The notes below the pieces were generated by a model. That model had not been told where the DNA came from and did not search any database. It saw nothing but the letters and a program-made list of their open reading frames with translations. A stretch of DNA of 64,000 nucleotides from Bartonella sp. ML70XJBT.G (GTDB lineage: Bacteria > Pseudomonadota > Alphaproteobacteria > Rhizobiales > Rhizobiaceae): NCBI RefSeq assembly GCF_028618575.1, contig NZ_JAQITA010000009.1, positions 1 to 64,000 on the forward strand, written 5' to 3'. The translations under genes and the position numbers were made by a program. Every line of letters starts with the position of its first letter. Positions within the stretch are counted from its first letter, which is position 1. Positions 27,300-37,961 of the stretch are shown here, one piece after another.

Positions 27300-29480
27300 A
27301 TGGGGCAGAGGGTGAAAGACCAGATTTTTTTATCGGATATAACGATGAAAAATCCGATGCGGTTTATTAATAGAGAATTTTCATGGTTACAATTTAATAC
27401 GCGTGTATTGATGGAGTCCACGAATACAAAGCATCCTTTATTAGAACGACTACAATTTCTCTCTATTTCCGCAGCAAATCTTAATGAGTTTTTTATGGTT
27501 CGTGTTGCTGGTCTTGCTGCTCAAATTCGTGCTGGCGTGACAGTGTGCAGTGCAGATGGGCGCACACCGCAGGAACAGCTTGATCTTGTGTTCGCTGAGA
27601 TTTCCCATTTGCAGACTCAGCAATTACGAGAATTACATGTTTTACGTCATGAATTAAAACAGAATGCTATCGAAATTATTTGTTCTGATGAGCTTGCAGA
27701 AATTGAAAAATTATGGCTCGAAAAATATTTTCTTGAGACAATTTTTCCTGTTTTAGAACCTTTGTTTGTTGATTCTGTTCACTCTTTTCCGTTTATTCCT
27801 AATTTAGGGCTTTCTCTTGCTCTGCAATTGTCATGGCGTGATGATCAACAAGAAATGATAGCGTTATTGCCACTGCCAATGGCTTTAAAGCGTTTTATTC
27901 TTCTCCCTCAAAAAGAGAATCATTTTCGTTTTATTGCCTGTGAAGATGTTCTTCGTCTTTTTATAAATTATGTATTTCCTGATCATCAAGTGGATGGAAT
28001 TGGTACATTTAAAGTGATTCGTGATAGTGATATTGAAGTGGAAGAAAAGGCTGAAGATCTTGTTCATTTTTTTGAAACTGCTCTTAAAAGGCGCCGTCAG
28101 GGGCAGGTTATTCGAATTGAATTTGATGCAAAAACACCAAAGAATTTACGCCACTTCATAAGTAAAGCCCTTGCTGTTCCTGATAATTGGATCAGTGTTC
28201 TTGATGGATTTTTGGCACTTAATATGGTTTCAGAGATTGTTTCTATTCCACGGAATGACCTAAAATTTATTCCTTATCATCCTCGTTTTCCTGAATCTAT
28301 TCGTAAGCATAGGGGTGATTGCTTTGCAGCTATTCGTGAAAGCGATATCGTACTTCATCATCCTTATGAATCCTTTGATGTTGTTGTACAATTTTTACTT
28401 CAAGCGGCTAACGATCCTGATGTTGTGGAAATCAAACAGACTCTTTATCGTACATCGAATGATAGTCCAATTGTTCGTGCTTTGATTAAGGCTGCTAAAC
28501 AGGGAAAATCTGTCACTGCTTTGGTAGAACTGAAAGCACGTTTTGATGAGGAAGCGAATATTCGCTGGGCACGTGATCTTGAGCGGGCAGGTGTACAAGT
28601 TGTTTTTGGTTTTGTTGCCTTGAAAACACATGCTAAAATGTCACTGATTACGAGGTGTGAAGATAAACGTCTTTGCTCTTATGTGCATCTTGGCACGGGA
28701 AATTATCACCCTATTAATGCTAAAGTTTATACCGATCTTTCTTTTTTTACCAACGATGATGATACTGCGCGTGATGTTGCATTATTGTTCCATTATATTG
28801 CTCAGCATGAGCGTCCAAATGAGGTCATGAAGATTGCTTTTTCACCCTTAACATTGCGCAATCGTATTTTGGAGCATATTGAAGGGGAAATTACTCATGC
28901 GCGGCAGGGGCGGTCTGCTGCTATTTGGATGAAAGTCAATGCATTGGTTGACTCTGAAATTATCGATGCTTTATATCGTGCGAGTCAAGCAGGTGTACAG
29001 ATCGATTTGGTGGTGCGTGGTATATGTTGTTTACGCCCTGGTATTCTAGGAATTTCAGATAATATTCGTGTAAAGTCAATTGTAGGGCGCTTTCTTGAAC
29101 ATAGTCGTATTTTTTGCTTTGGTAATGGTGAAGATTTACCCAATGAGAACGCTCTTGTTTATTTAGGGTCTGCTGATATGATGCCTCGTAATCTGGATTA
29201 TCGTATTGAAATACTGGTTCCAGTTTTGAATAAAACGGTTCGTAAGCAAATTCTTTTACAAATTATGTTGGCTAATATTATTGATAATCAACAAAGTTTT
29301 GATATACTCTCTAATGGAAAATCAAGGCGTATAATACCGCAAAGAGGTGAAAGTCCGTTTAATGCACAGGAGTATTTTATGGCCAATGCAGGTTCTGCAG
29401 GGTGGAAAAATTCTTTTGAGTCTTCTGCTTCATCTTTGATGGCGTTGCATCGGCGACAAGCCAAAATATATAAAGACTGA
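27300..29480 (+). CDS. ppk: Polyphosphate kinase (PPK1)
   Basis: Polymerises the gamma phosphate of ATP into inorganic polyphosphate, reversibly. The four PPK1 domains are recognisable. The N-terminal helical domain contains NREFSWLQFNTRVL, and the catalytic core resembles phospholipase D. The autophosphorylated histidine is His463, in YVHLGTGNYHP. At 726 residues it is full length. ATG 27300 has a distant AAGGA; ATG 27345 (MKNPMRF) is another possible start. ppx follows after only 6 nt, so synthesis and breakdown of polyphosphate are co-transcribed. Confidence 0.96.
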   Translation: MGQRVKDQIFLSDITMKNPMRFINREFSWLQFNTRVLMESTNTKHPLLERLQFLSISAANLNEFFMVRVAGLAAQIRAGVTVCSADGRTPQEQLDLVFAEISHLQTQQLRELHVLRHELKQNAIEIICSDELAEIEKLWLEKYFLETIFPVLEPLFVDSVHSFPFIPNLGLSLALQLSWRDDQQEMIALLPLPMALKRFILLPQKENHFRFIACEDVLRLFINYVFPDHQVDGIGTFKVIRDSDIEVEEKAEDLVHFFETALKRRRQGQVIRIEFDAKTPKNLRHFISKALAVPDNWISVLDGFLALNMVSEIVSIPRNDLKFIPYHPRFPESIRKHRGDCFAAIRESDIVLHHPYESFDVVVQFLLQAANDPDVVEIKQTLYRTSNDSPIVRALIKAAKQGKSVTALVELKARFDEEANIRWARDLERAGVQVVFGFVALKTHAKMSLITRCEDKRLCSYVHLGTGNYHPINAKVYTDLSFFTNDDDTARDVALLFHYIAQHERPNEVMKIAFSPLTLRNRILEHIEGEITHARQGRSAAIWMKVNALVDSEIIDALYRASQAGVQIDLVVRGICCLRPGILGISDNIRVKSIVGRFLEHSRIFCFGNGEDLPNENALVYLGSADMMPRNLDYRIEILVPVLNKTVRKQILLQIMLANIIDNQQSFDILSNGKSRRIIPQRGESPFNAQEYFMANAGSAGWKNSFESSASSLMALHRRQAKIYKD

Positions 29481-29486
29481 AATCCA

Positions 29487-30998
29487 ATGACATATATAAA
29501 TGCTCAGGGACGGTTGAAGGGGTGTAAACCTGTTGCTGTTATCGATATTGGCTCAAATTCTGTTCGACTCGTTATTTATGAAGGTCTTGTTCGTTCGCCA
29601 ACGGTTTTATTTAATGAAAAAGTCCTCTGTGGTCTTGGTCAAGGTGTTGCAAAAACTGGATTTTTAGAAGAAAATTCTATAAAAATGGCGTTGCAAACAT
29701 TGAAGCGGTTTCGTGCGCTTTGTCGACAGATTGGAGCAGATGAGGTCTATACACTTGCAACAGCCGCAGCGCGAGAAGCAAAAAACGGATCAGTCTTTCT
29801 TCAAAATGCTGAAAATATCTTGCAAAATAAAATATATCTTCTTTCAGGAAGTGAAGAAGCTGTTTATTCAGCATATGGGGTGATTTCTACTTTTTATAAA
29901 CCTAAAGGTCTTTCTGGAGATCTTGGTGGTGGAAGTTTGGAGCTTATTGATATTGATGACTCTGAAGTAGGTGAGGGCGTAACACTGCCCTTAGGTGGTT
30001 TACGCCTACAGTATATGTCTAATAATGATATTGCGATTGCCACAAAAATTGCCCATGAGCAGTTTGGTAAATCTGCTGTCGTTTGTAAAGGCAGGGCACG
30101 GCGTTTTTATGCTGTTGGAGGGACTTGGCGTAATTTGGCAAAGCTCCATATGGCAACCAAACATTATCGGTTGCCTGTTATGCATGGCTATGAAGTTGAT
30201 GCAGCTGAAATGGAAGATTTTCTGCGTTTTGTTGTGCGTGGCAGCATTGATAATATGCAAGGAATTACAGCTGTTTCAAAAAATCGTCGTCAGCTTTTGT
30301 CTTATGGGGCGATCATTCTTATTGAACTTATTCAATGTATGGAGTTTGAAACAATAGTTTTTTCTGGAGCAGGTGTTCGTGAAGGCTTTCTTTATTCACG
30401 ATTGTCGCAAAAAATTCGTGATTCAGATCCTCTCATTGCAGCATGCACGGAAATGGCTATTTTACGGGCTCGTTCACCAAAGCAGGCAGAAGAACTTATT
30501 GATTTTACGACAAGCGCTTTTGAGGCTTTTGGGATTCTCGAGACTGAAAATGAATGCCGTTATCGCAAGGCTGCTTGTCTTCTTGCGGATATTGGTTGGC
30601 GAATCCATCCGGATTATAGGGGGAATGAGGCTGCTAATCGAATAGCACTAGGATCATATCCGGGAATTTCTCACGAGGGGCGTGCTTATGCTGCGCTTGC
30701 TGTATTTTTTCGCAATACAGGTTCATTAATTGATGAAGAATCCCTTCCTATTTTTCAACTCGCAACTAAAAATATTATTGAAAAAGCAAGAATTCTTGGT
30801 GAAATTATGCGGATTGCTTATCTTTTTAGTGCTTCTACGGCAGGCATTTTACCCCATTTATCGTGGCAAAAAAAGACAGATCACGTTGTTTTATATATTC
30901 CGAGGCGTTATGCTGATTTATTAGGAGAACGTCCTCTCAGTCACTTAAAGAAGTTATCAAAAATCATAAACCAGCCTCTTTCTTTTGAAACGTTTTGA
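29487..30998 (+). CDS. ppx: Exopolyphosphatase (Ppx/GppA family)
   Basis: Releases phosphate from the ends of polyphosphate and, in some members, hydrolyses pppGpp. The ASKHA-fold phosphate motif AVIDIGSNSVRLVIYEG opens the protein (from about residue 17). The second phosphate loop is GDLGGGSLELIDI, and a helical HD-like C-terminal domain contains the family residues after ACLLADIGWRIHPDYRG. At 503 residues it is the long two-module form. It is coupled to ppk. Confidence 0.93.
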   Translation: MTYINAQGRLKGCKPVAVIDIGSNSVRLVIYEGLVRSPTVLFNEKVLCGLGQGVAKTGFLEENSIKMALQTLKRFRALCRQIGADEVYTLATAAAREAKNGSVFLQNAENILQNKIYLLSGSEEAVYSAYGVISTFYKPKGLSGDLGGGSLELIDIDDSEVGEGVTLPLGGLRLQYMSNNDIAIATKIAHEQFGKSAVVCKGRARRFYAVGGTWRNLAKLHMATKHYRLPVMHGYEVDAAEMEDFLRFVVRGSIDNMQGITAVSKNRRQLLSYGAIILIELIQCMEFETIVFSGAGVREGFLYSRLSQKIRDSDPLIAACTEMAILRARSPKQAEELIDFTTSAFEAFGILETENECRYRKAACLLADIGWRIHPDYRGNEAANRIALGSYPGISHEGRAYAALAVFFRNTGSLIDEESLPIFQLATKNIIEKARILGEIMRIAYLFSASTAGILPHLSWQKKTDHVVLYIPRRYADLLGERPLSHLKKLSKIINQPLSFETF

Positions 30999-31540
30999 TC
31001 CTTTTTCTATTCATTTGTAGAATTCCGTACTCTATTTTTACATATGAGGGGTATTATGGAGATTTATCTTTTTGTTTTTGTGTCACGCCTGCTATAGGAT
31101 ATTCATAATATGAAGGTATTATGCTTTCACACTTTTTTGTGCTACACTGCTATTTCTACAAATCAGTCCGCTATTATTTAGAATTTTTTCTTCATTTATT
31201 ATTCGGTATTTAATGAGAAATTTCAAGAATTCATCGTCTTTTTGAGCAAGCATTGAGCAAATTTAAATTTAAAAATTGTAAGGCATTTTACCATATTTGC
31301 ATCGGTCATAAAGCACATTCTAAGTTCACGCGGAAATATGGATGATGAAGCAGATTTTTCCAGAATGAAAGTACTTAAAAGCTTTTATTTTTTCAGATAA
31401 AATGCGCGGAGCCAAGTGAAATTACATAATTCCTCTTTTTTGTTTTTCTGTTCACTGATTATACTCAAAATAAAACAAATCTTTTTAAAGATTTTATTGC
31501 GCCAGTTTTAGAATGCAAATGCTGAGAAATCTTTTGTAAA
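30999..31540. other. Intergenic region between convergent ppx and rnd
   Basis: About 540 nt with no supported gene, no tRNA and no strong terminator hairpin. A/T-rich and apparently non-functional apart from transcript ends. Confidence 0.5.
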
Positions 31541-32698
31541 TTAGAGTTGTTTGATGTTTATTTTTCCGTTGTCAAAATAAAATCCTATCTGGCCTTTGAG
31601 CATTTGTTCGGCTTTTTTCCCAAATATTTCATAGCGCCAACCATTCATAGCGGGAATATTTTTCTTTATACATCCATTAGCGATTTTTTCTAAATCATTA
31701 GCCGTGGCAATAATTTTTGGTGCAATGCCGTTTTCATTGGCAACGAGTTTTAATAACACTTTAAGAAGTTCGATAAGGGCAGTTGATGTCTCGTTGTGTG
31801 GATTATATTTAGGAAGAGGGGGTAACGTTGCAAGATCAATTTCTAAGCCTTCGTTTATAGCTTTGATGAGCGTTTGCGTGATTGAGAATTTATCCCAGTT
31901 TTTGTTTAGACTGCGCAAACGTTTTAAGGCAGTTTCATCTGTTGGCTGTTGAATTGCTATTTCAATCAAACACTCATCTTTCATAATATGACGGCGTGGA
32001 ATATTATATTTGCGTGCTTTACGTTCACGCCAAGCTGCTATTTTTTGTAATACGGCAAGTTCACGTGGTTTTTTGATTTTGCCTTTTACTTTTTTCCATG
32101 CCTCATCTTCTGGCATATCATAGGTTTTGGGTGCTAAAAGGATTGCTATTTCATCATCCATCCAGTGGGCGCGTTTGTTTTTTTCTAGCTGATTTTTTAA
32201 TAAGAGATAAACGTCTCTAAGATAGGTGACATCGGCAAGGGCATAGAGCAACTGTTTTTCGGAAAGAGGACGGTAGCTCCAATCTGTAAAACGAGATGAT
32301 TTATCAATTTGATGTCCAGTGCAACGTTGTACAATTTGGTCATAGGAGATAGAATCACCAAAGCCACAAATTGATCCTGCTATTTGTGTATCAAAGAGAG
32401 GGGCGGGAATGACGCCTCCAAGATGATAAATCGTCTCAATGTCTTGACGTGCTGCATGAAAAACTTTGACAATTTTTTTATCGTTCATGAGATCAAAAAA
32501 TGGGTGTAAATCAATGTCTTGTGACATTGGGTCAATGAGAGCTGTCGTGTCTGGTGAGGCAAGCTGAATGAGACACAATTGGGGCCAAAAAGTTGTTTCA
32601 CGAATAAATTCAGTGTCGACTGTTACAAAATCTGAGGTACGCAGAATAGAAAGTGCAATTTCAAGTTCTTTGGTTTGTGTAATAAGATTCATCATCAT
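31541..32698 (-). CDS. rnd: Ribonuclease D
   Basis: A 3'-5' exoribonuclease of the DEDD family that trims tRNA precursors and other structured RNAs. Exo I reads FVTVDTEFIRE, Exo II contains HAARQDIETIYHLGG, and the last motif is ALADVTYLRDVY. An HRDC domain follows (about 205-285) and a second helical domain ends the protein. I chose ATG 32698 (385 residues, family length). The frame stays open to 32773, but that longer form has no conserved sequence and would run toward aspS, which is divergent. Confidence 0.93.
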   Translation of the reverse strand: MMMNLITQTKELEIALSILRTSDFVTVDTEFIRETTFWPQLCLIQLASPDTTALIDPMSQDIDLHPFFDLMNDKKIVKVFHAARQDIETIYHLGGVIPAPLFDTQIAGSICGFGDSISYDQIVQRCTGHQIDKSSRFTDWSYRPLSEKQLLYALADVTYLRDVYLLLKNQLEKNKRAHWMDDEIAILLAPKTYDMPEDEAWKKVKGKIKKPRELAVLQKIAAWRERKARKYNIPRRHIMKDECLIEIAIQQPTDETALKRLRSLNKNWDKFSITQTLIKAINEGLEIDLATLPPLPKYNPHNETSTALIELLKVLLKLVANENGIAPKIIATANDLEKIANGCIKKNIPAMNGWRYEIFGKKAEQMLKGQIGFYFDNGKINIKQL

Positions 32699-32829
32699 TC
32701 TATTATAACGAGAGAAATTAAATTTGTCTTTTCTTGACTTTTTTTTTGAGTCTTTATCCTCATATCTTGACAAATGGTTATGAAAAAGCCTTTGTAGCGC
32801 ATGTGAAAATTATATCAAAGGCAAAAACT

Positions 32830-34623
32830 ATGCATCGTTATCGCAGTCATCATTGCGCTGCTCTTCGTAAATGTGATGTAGGAACAAAAGTTCGTCTTTC
32901 GGGATGGGTTCATCGTGTTCGTGATCATGGCGGAATCCTTTTTGTAGATTTACGTGATCATTTTGGAATTACGCAGATTGTTGCTGATCCTGCTTCGCCA
33001 GCTTTTAAAATTATTGAGAGCATACGTTCTGAATGGGTCATTCGTGTAGATGGGGAAGTGTGTGCACGTGCTGATGAGGTTATTAATACATTTCTTCCAA
33101 CAGGCGAAATTGAAATTTTTGCCAAAGAGGTGGAAATCCTTTCAAAGTCTGATGAGCTTCCTTTACCCGTTTTCGGCGAACCTGATTATCCAGAAGATAT
33201 TCGATTGAAGTACCGTTTTCTTGATTTGCGTCGTGAAACTATGCATAAAAATATCATGCGTCGTACAGAAATCATTGCTGCTATCAGACGCTCTATGCAA
33301 GAGAATGGTTTTACCGAATTTACCACACCACTTTTGACGGCTTCATCACCGGAGGGAGCACGTGATTTTTTGGTGCCAAGTCGTATTCATCAGGGAAAAT
33401 TTTATGCATTGCCACAGGCTCCTCAACAATACAAACAGTTGTTGATGATGTCGGGTTTTGATCGTTATTTCCAAATTGCTCCCTGTTTTAGAGATGAAGA
33501 TCCCCGCGCTGATCGTCTTCCAGGGGAGTTTTATCAATTAGATCTTGAGATGAGTTTTGTTGAACAAGAGGATGTTTTTGTAACAATGGAACCTATTATG
33601 CGCTCTCTTTTTGAAGAGTTTGCAGATGGAAAACCTGTAACACAAAACTTTCCTCGTATTTCTTATGATGAAGCAAAGCGAAAATATGGTTCGGATAAGC
33701 CTGATTTACGGAATCCGATTATTATGGAGGATGTCTCACAGCATTTTTATGATTCTGGTTTTAAAGTTTTTGCGCATATTTTAGCGAATGATAAAAATGC
33801 ACGAGTGTGGGCTATTCCAGCTAAAACGGGTGGAAGTCGTGCTTTTTGTGATCGTATGAATGGCTGGGCACAAGGTGAGGGACAGCCTGGGCTTGGTTAT
33901 ATTTTCTGGCGTGAAGAGCAAGGAAAATTTGAAGGGGCTGGTCCTATTGCCAAAAATATTGGCGAGCAAAGGACTGAAGCACTTCGTATGCAGCTTGGTC
34001 TTGAAAGTGGTGATGCCTGTTTTTTTGTGGCAGGAGATCCAAAGAAATTTGCATCTTTTGCCGGTGCAGCACGCACAAGAGTAGGGGAAGAATTAAATCT
34101 TGTTGATCGAGATTCTTTCTCTTTAGCATGGATTGTTGATTTTCCATTTTTTGAATGGAATGAAGATGAGAAAAAACTTGATTTTGCACATAATCCTTTT
34201 TCTATGCCGCAAGGGGGAGAGGATGCTCTTGAGTGTCAAGATCCTCTCACGCTTAAAGCATTTCAGTATGATCTTGTTTGTAATGGTTATGAGATTGCAT
34301 CGGGTGGAATTCGTAATCATTCACCAGAAATGATGCTTAAAGTTTTTAATCTTGTTGGTCTTTCCAAAGAGGTGGTAGAAGATCGTTTTGGTGCTCTTTA
34401 TCGTGCATTTCATTATGGAGCTCCACCCCATGGTGGTATGGCGGCTGGTATTGATCGTATTATTATGCTTTTACAAGGCGTTAAAAATTTACGTGAGGTT
34501 GCTTTATTTCCTATGAATCAGCAAGCCTTTGATCTTTTGATGGGGGCGCCGTCTGATGTCTCTTCTGCACAATTACGTGATTTAGGGATACGAATGGCTC
34601 CTATTAACAAAAATAGTTCATGA
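32830..34623 (+). CDS. aspS: Aspartyl-tRNA synthetase
   Basis: A class II aminoacyl-tRNA synthetase. An N-terminal OB-fold anticodon-binding domain ([20 protein letters not shown]) is followed by motif 1 and motif 2 ([20 protein letters not shown]). The bacterial GAD insertion domain occupies the middle, and motif 3 ends in [15 protein letters not shown] chose ATG 32830 (597 residues, MHRYRSHHC) with AAAGG upstream. The frame is open to 32734, but that part is not conserved. Alphaproteobacterial AspRS enzymes are often non-discriminating (Asp/Asn); I cannot decide that here. Confidence 0.95.
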   Translation: MHRYRSHHCAALRKCDVGTKVRLSGWVHRVRDHGGILFVDLRDHFGITQIVADPASPAFKIIESIRSEWVIRVDGEVCARADEVINTFLPTGEIEIFAKEVEILSKSDELPLPVFGEPDYPEDIRLKYRFLDLRRETMHKNIMRRTEIIAAIRRSMQENGFTEFTTPLLTASSPEGARDFLVPSRIHQGKFYALPQAPQQYKQLLMMSGFDRYFQIAPCFRDEDPRADRLPGEFYQLDLEMSFVEQEDVFVTMEPIMRSLFEEFADGKPVTQNFPRISYDEAKRKYGSDKPDLRNPIIMEDVSQHFYDSGFKVFAHILANDKNARVWAIPAKTGGSRAFCDRMNGWAQGEGQPGLGYIFWREEQGKFEGAGPIAKNIGEQRTEALRMQLGLESGDACFFVAGDPKKFASFAGAARTRVGEELNLVDRDSFSLAWIVDFPFFEWNEDEKKLDFAHNPFSMPQGGEDALECQDPLTLKAFQYDLVCNGYEIASGGIRNHSPEMMLKVFNLVGLSKEVVEDRFGALYRAFHYGAPPHGGMAAGIDRIIMLLQGVKNLREVALFPMNQQAFDLLMGAPSDVSSAQLRDLGIRMAPINKNSS

Positions 34624-34773
34624 AATTGATTTTGGATTTTTAGCAGTTTTCTCTCTACAGTGAAGTTTTAAGATTCTTAGTGTATGTGTATATGTTGTTT
34701 ATAAAGCTTAAGGCTATACTGCATTTGCATTTTTTTACATTGTAGAAAAGGGCAGTTATTTTAGTGTTTATAA

Positions 34774-34807
34774 GCATAATGCGATGTTTAATAGCATTGC
34801 ATTATGC
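34774..34807. other. Perfect 9-bp hairpin downstream of aspS
   Basis: GCATAATGC (34774-34782) pairs exactly with GCATTATGC (34799-34807) around a 16-nt loop. No T run follows, so it is not a standard terminator. It lies in the 994-nt gap between aspS and parC (34624-35617), which otherwise holds only a decayed repeat and short unsupported frames. Confidence 0.5.
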
Positions 34808-35123
34808 GAACAAACTTCATACTATCCATGATAGAAACGAAATATTATTTTTGTCCGATTGTATTCCAAAACAGTATTATTTGAGATCATGATATAAGGT
34901 ACTTAATGCTCTATACATTGAGTTTTTTTGTTAGCAATAGAGATAAATATTGAAGGTGGCTTTTGCTCTTAGAGTCTATGAAGAGAAGTGCACGGAGGAT
35001 AGCTAAGGGGCATTTGCTACAAAAGCAGAATTGTTTACCAAAATGGTGTTCATAGTAATCTTTGTTTTTAGGCAGTAAGAGGTCAAGCATATTCAATAGC
35101 TATAAGGTTTTAGAGTTTAGCAA

Positions 35124-35360
35124 CAAGTCGGTACTATCGTTGTTTGTCAGAACTTCCCAATATTGCGACATCTCTTGTCCCTGAGAGGGTTTATATAAGA
35201 GGCATTTCTTTTTTACAATTTTTATCCACATGCTCATCCCACGTGTCATTTGCAAAAGAATGCTTTTATTGATTCACCATGAATAGATTTGCAATGAGAG
35301 AATCTTACTATATTTTAATTTTCTTATTTTGTTAGCAAAACAGTGAATTATCATTATAAA
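35124..35360. repeat. Decayed repeat, copy 3 of 3
   Basis: A partial copy of the family seen at 18535-18980 and 57925-58395. Shared elements are AATATTGCGACA followed by a CTCTTG block, TTACAATTTTTATCCACA with CTCATCCC, GAGAATCTTA and CATTATAAAT. The left part of the other copies is missing. On the minus strand the residues CRNIGKF match the same broken frame as in copy 1 (CRYIES) and copy 2 (CSNIGGW). Confidence 0.55.
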
Positions 35361-35617
35361 TTAATGCGTTGTAGGTATTGTTAGACTTTCAGAAAAATTA
35401 GGCTGAATATATTCAGGATTTCTATATGGCTTTTTAGAAAAAGTTTAGAGTATGCGTATAACTTTTTCAAATTGATATAATTTTCTGTTCATGTTTTAAT
35501 CGTCCTGTTTATTTTTATATAGTCGATTTTCAATAACAATAGTCGGCTCATAAAAGATTATACTCAAAATCTTATGGAATAATTGCTCATTATTTTGGGA
35601 ATTGTTGTCCTTATGTT

Positions 35618-37867
35618 ATGTCTGATAAAATGAATTTACCTTTTGATAAAGAACATATTGAGCCAATAGAGTTACGTTCTGCTTTACAAGAGCGTTATTT
35701 AGCTTATGCGCTTTCTACTATTATGCACCGCGCGTTACCGGATGTCCGTGATGGTTTAAAACCTGTGCATCGACGCATTGTCCATGCTATGCGTTTACTC
35801 AAGCTTAATCCAGGGCAGTCTTATGCCAAATGCGCACGGATTGTTGGCGATGTGATGGGAAAATTTCATCCCCATGGTGATGCCTCTATTTATGATGCAT
35901 TGGTGCGTTTGGCTCAGAGTTTTGCTGTTCGTTATCCATTGGTGGATGGACAAGGAAATTTTGGTAATATTGATGGTGATAATGCTGCTGCTATGCGTTA
36001 TACGGAAGCACGTATGACTGAAGTGGCTGCGTTGCTGCTTGAGGGGATTAATGAAAATGCTATTGATTTTCGTTTAACCTATAATGAAGAAGATGAAGAA
36101 CCAGTTGTTTTACCTGGAGCTTTTCCTAATCTTTTAGCAAATGGTTCATCAGGTATTGCTGTTGGTATGGCGACATCTATCCCACCCCATAATGTTGCGG
36201 AGCTTTGTGATGCAGCACTCCATTTGATTGCATATCCCGATGTCAATGATGAGGAATTAAATCGCTTTGTGCTTGGTCCTGATTTTCCAACAGGTGGTAT
36301 TTTAGTTGAACCTAAAAAGAGTATTGAGGAATCTTATCGTGTTGGGCGTGGATTTTTTCGCTTGCGTTCACGTTGGCATCAGGAAACTGGCAGTCGTGGT
36401 TCTTATGTGATTGTTGTGACCGAAATTCCCTATCAAGTTCAAAAGTCACGCCTTATTGAAAAAACAGCAGAATTGCTCCTTGCGCGGCGCTTACCAATGC
36501 TTGAAGATATTCAAGATGAATCGGCAGAAGATATCCGCATTGTGCTTATTCCTAAAAATCGTACTGTTGATCCTGAACTCCTTATGGAGTCTCTTTTTAA
36601 ATTGACTGATTTTGAAGTAAGATTTCCTCTTAATTTGAATGTTTTATCTTCTGGAAAAATACCCAATGTTCTTTCTCTGCGTGAAAGTTTACAGCAATGG
36701 CTCCAACATCGCCAAGAAGTGCTTGTTCGCCGTTCTCATTATAGGCTTGATCAAATTGATTGCCGATTAGAAATTCTTCATGGATATCTCATCGCATATT
36801 TGAATCTTGATGAGGTAATTCAGATTATTCGTGAAGAGGATGAACCAAAAAAGAAGCTCATCGACCGTTTTCAATTAACAGAAAATCAAGCTGAGGCGAT
36901 TCTTAATATGCGTTTGCGTTCTTTACGTAAGCTTGAAGAATTTGAAATTCGTAAGGAATTTGAAAATTTGCGTGCTGAAAAAGAAAAACTGCAGAATTTG
37001 TTAGCCTCTCGTGTAAAGCAGTGGAAAGTGATTTCAGAGGAAATCATAAAGGTTCGTAAAATTTTTAGTCCTGATACTCTTTTGGGAAAAAGACGTACGA
37101 CATTTGAGGAGGCACCAAAGCGTGATATTGATGATATTCACCAAGCGATGATCGAAAAAGAACCAGTTACGATTGTCATTTCTGAGAAGGGCTGGATGCG
37201 CGCTTTAAAAGGACATCTTAGTGATTATAACGCGCTTTCGTTCAAAGAAGGGGATTGTTTGAAGTTAGCTTTTCCAGCATTCACTACAGATAAAATTATT
37301 GTAGTAAGTACGGGGGGAAAGTTTTTTGCTATTGCTGCAAATAGTTTACCTGGAGGAAGGGGGCATGGTGAACCCATTCGCCTTTTAGTTGATATGGATG
37401 ATGAGCACGATGTTCTGACAGCTTTTGTCTATCATACACAGGAAAAATTGCTTTTAATTTCATCTCATGGAAATGGTTTCATTGTACCTGCAACCGAAGT
37501 GATTGCTAATACACGAAAAGGCAAGCAAATTATGAATGCAAAGTCGCCTGATAAAGTAAGACTCTGTATTCCAGTAAAAGGTGATCATGTTGCAACAGTT
37601 GGTGAAAACCGTAAAATGCTTATTTTTGCCATTGAACAAATACCAGAAATGAGTCGTGGTAAAGGTGTTCGTCTGCAACGTTACAAAGAGGGCGGTATTG
37701 TTGATGCCAAAACCTTTTATTTATCCGAAGGGTTAAGTTGGCAAGATACAGCTGAGCGCTGTTTTAACCGTCAAGCTGATGATCTTGTTGAGTGGATAGG
37801 AATGCGCGCTGGGGTGGGGCGTTTGGTTCCAAAAGGATTTCCAAAATCAGGAAAATTTACGAGTTGA
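35618..37867 (+). CDS. parC: DNA topoisomerase IV subunit A
   Basis: The DNA-cleaving subunit of topoisomerase IV, which decatenates daughter chromosomes with ParE. The catalytic tyrosine is Tyr128 in [14 protein letters not shown], within a winged-helix domain that also carries [21 protein letters not shown] coiled-coil arm follows (about 400-480) and a C-terminal beta-pinwheel with degenerate blades. At 749 residues it matches ParC rather than the longer GyrA, and it lacks a canonical GyrA box. The QRDR region reads [17 protein letters not shown], with Ala-Ser at the usual resistance positions. Confidence 0.95.
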   Translation: MSDKMNLPFDKEHIEPIELRSALQERYLAYALSTIMHRALPDVRDGLKPVHRRIVHAMRLLKLNPGQSYAKCARIVGDVMGKFHPHGDASIYDALVRLAQSFAVRYPLVDGQGNFGNIDGDNAAAMRYTEARMTEVAALLLEGINENAIDFRLTYNEEDEEPVVLPGAFPNLLANGSSGIAVGMATSIPPHNVAELCDAALHLIAYPDVNDEELNRFVLGPDFPTGGILVEPKKSIEESYRVGRGFFRLRSRWHQETGSRGSYVIVVTEIPYQVQKSRLIEKTAELLLARRLPMLEDIQDESAEDIRIVLIPKNRTVDPELLMESLFKLTDFEVRFPLNLNVLSSGKIPNVLSLRESLQQWLQHRQEVLVRRSHYRLDQIDCRLEILHGYLIAYLNLDEVIQIIREEDEPKKKLIDRFQLTENQAEAILNMRLRSLRKLEEFEIRKEFENLRAEKEKLQNLLASRVKQWKVISEEIIKVRKIFSPDTLLGKRRTTFEEAPKRDIDDIHQAMIEKEPVTIVISEKGWMRALKGHLSDYNALSFKEGDCLKLAFPAFTTDKIIVVSTGGKFFAIAANSLPGGRGHGEPIRLLVDMDDEHDVLTAFVYHTQEKLLLISSHGNGFIVPATEVIANTRKGKQIMNAKSPDKVRLCIPVKGDHVATVGENRKMLIFAIEQIPEMSRGKGVRLQRYKEGGIVDAKTFYLSEGLSWQDTAERCFNRQADDLVEWIGMRAGVGRLVPKGFPKSGKFTS

Positions 37868-37961
37868 ATCATCTACCTGATTTATAAAGTATAAACCGTT
37901 AAAAAGAACAACTGTATGATTTTCTTACCGTAAGAGTATCATTAACTTTTTTGAGCTGCTT

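Noticed and set aside
34911-35096. Minus-strand 61-codon frame (contains FCFCSKC)
   Set aside because: The Cys pattern hints at a metal site, but there is no domain match and it borders the decayed repeat; more likely part of decayed DNA.
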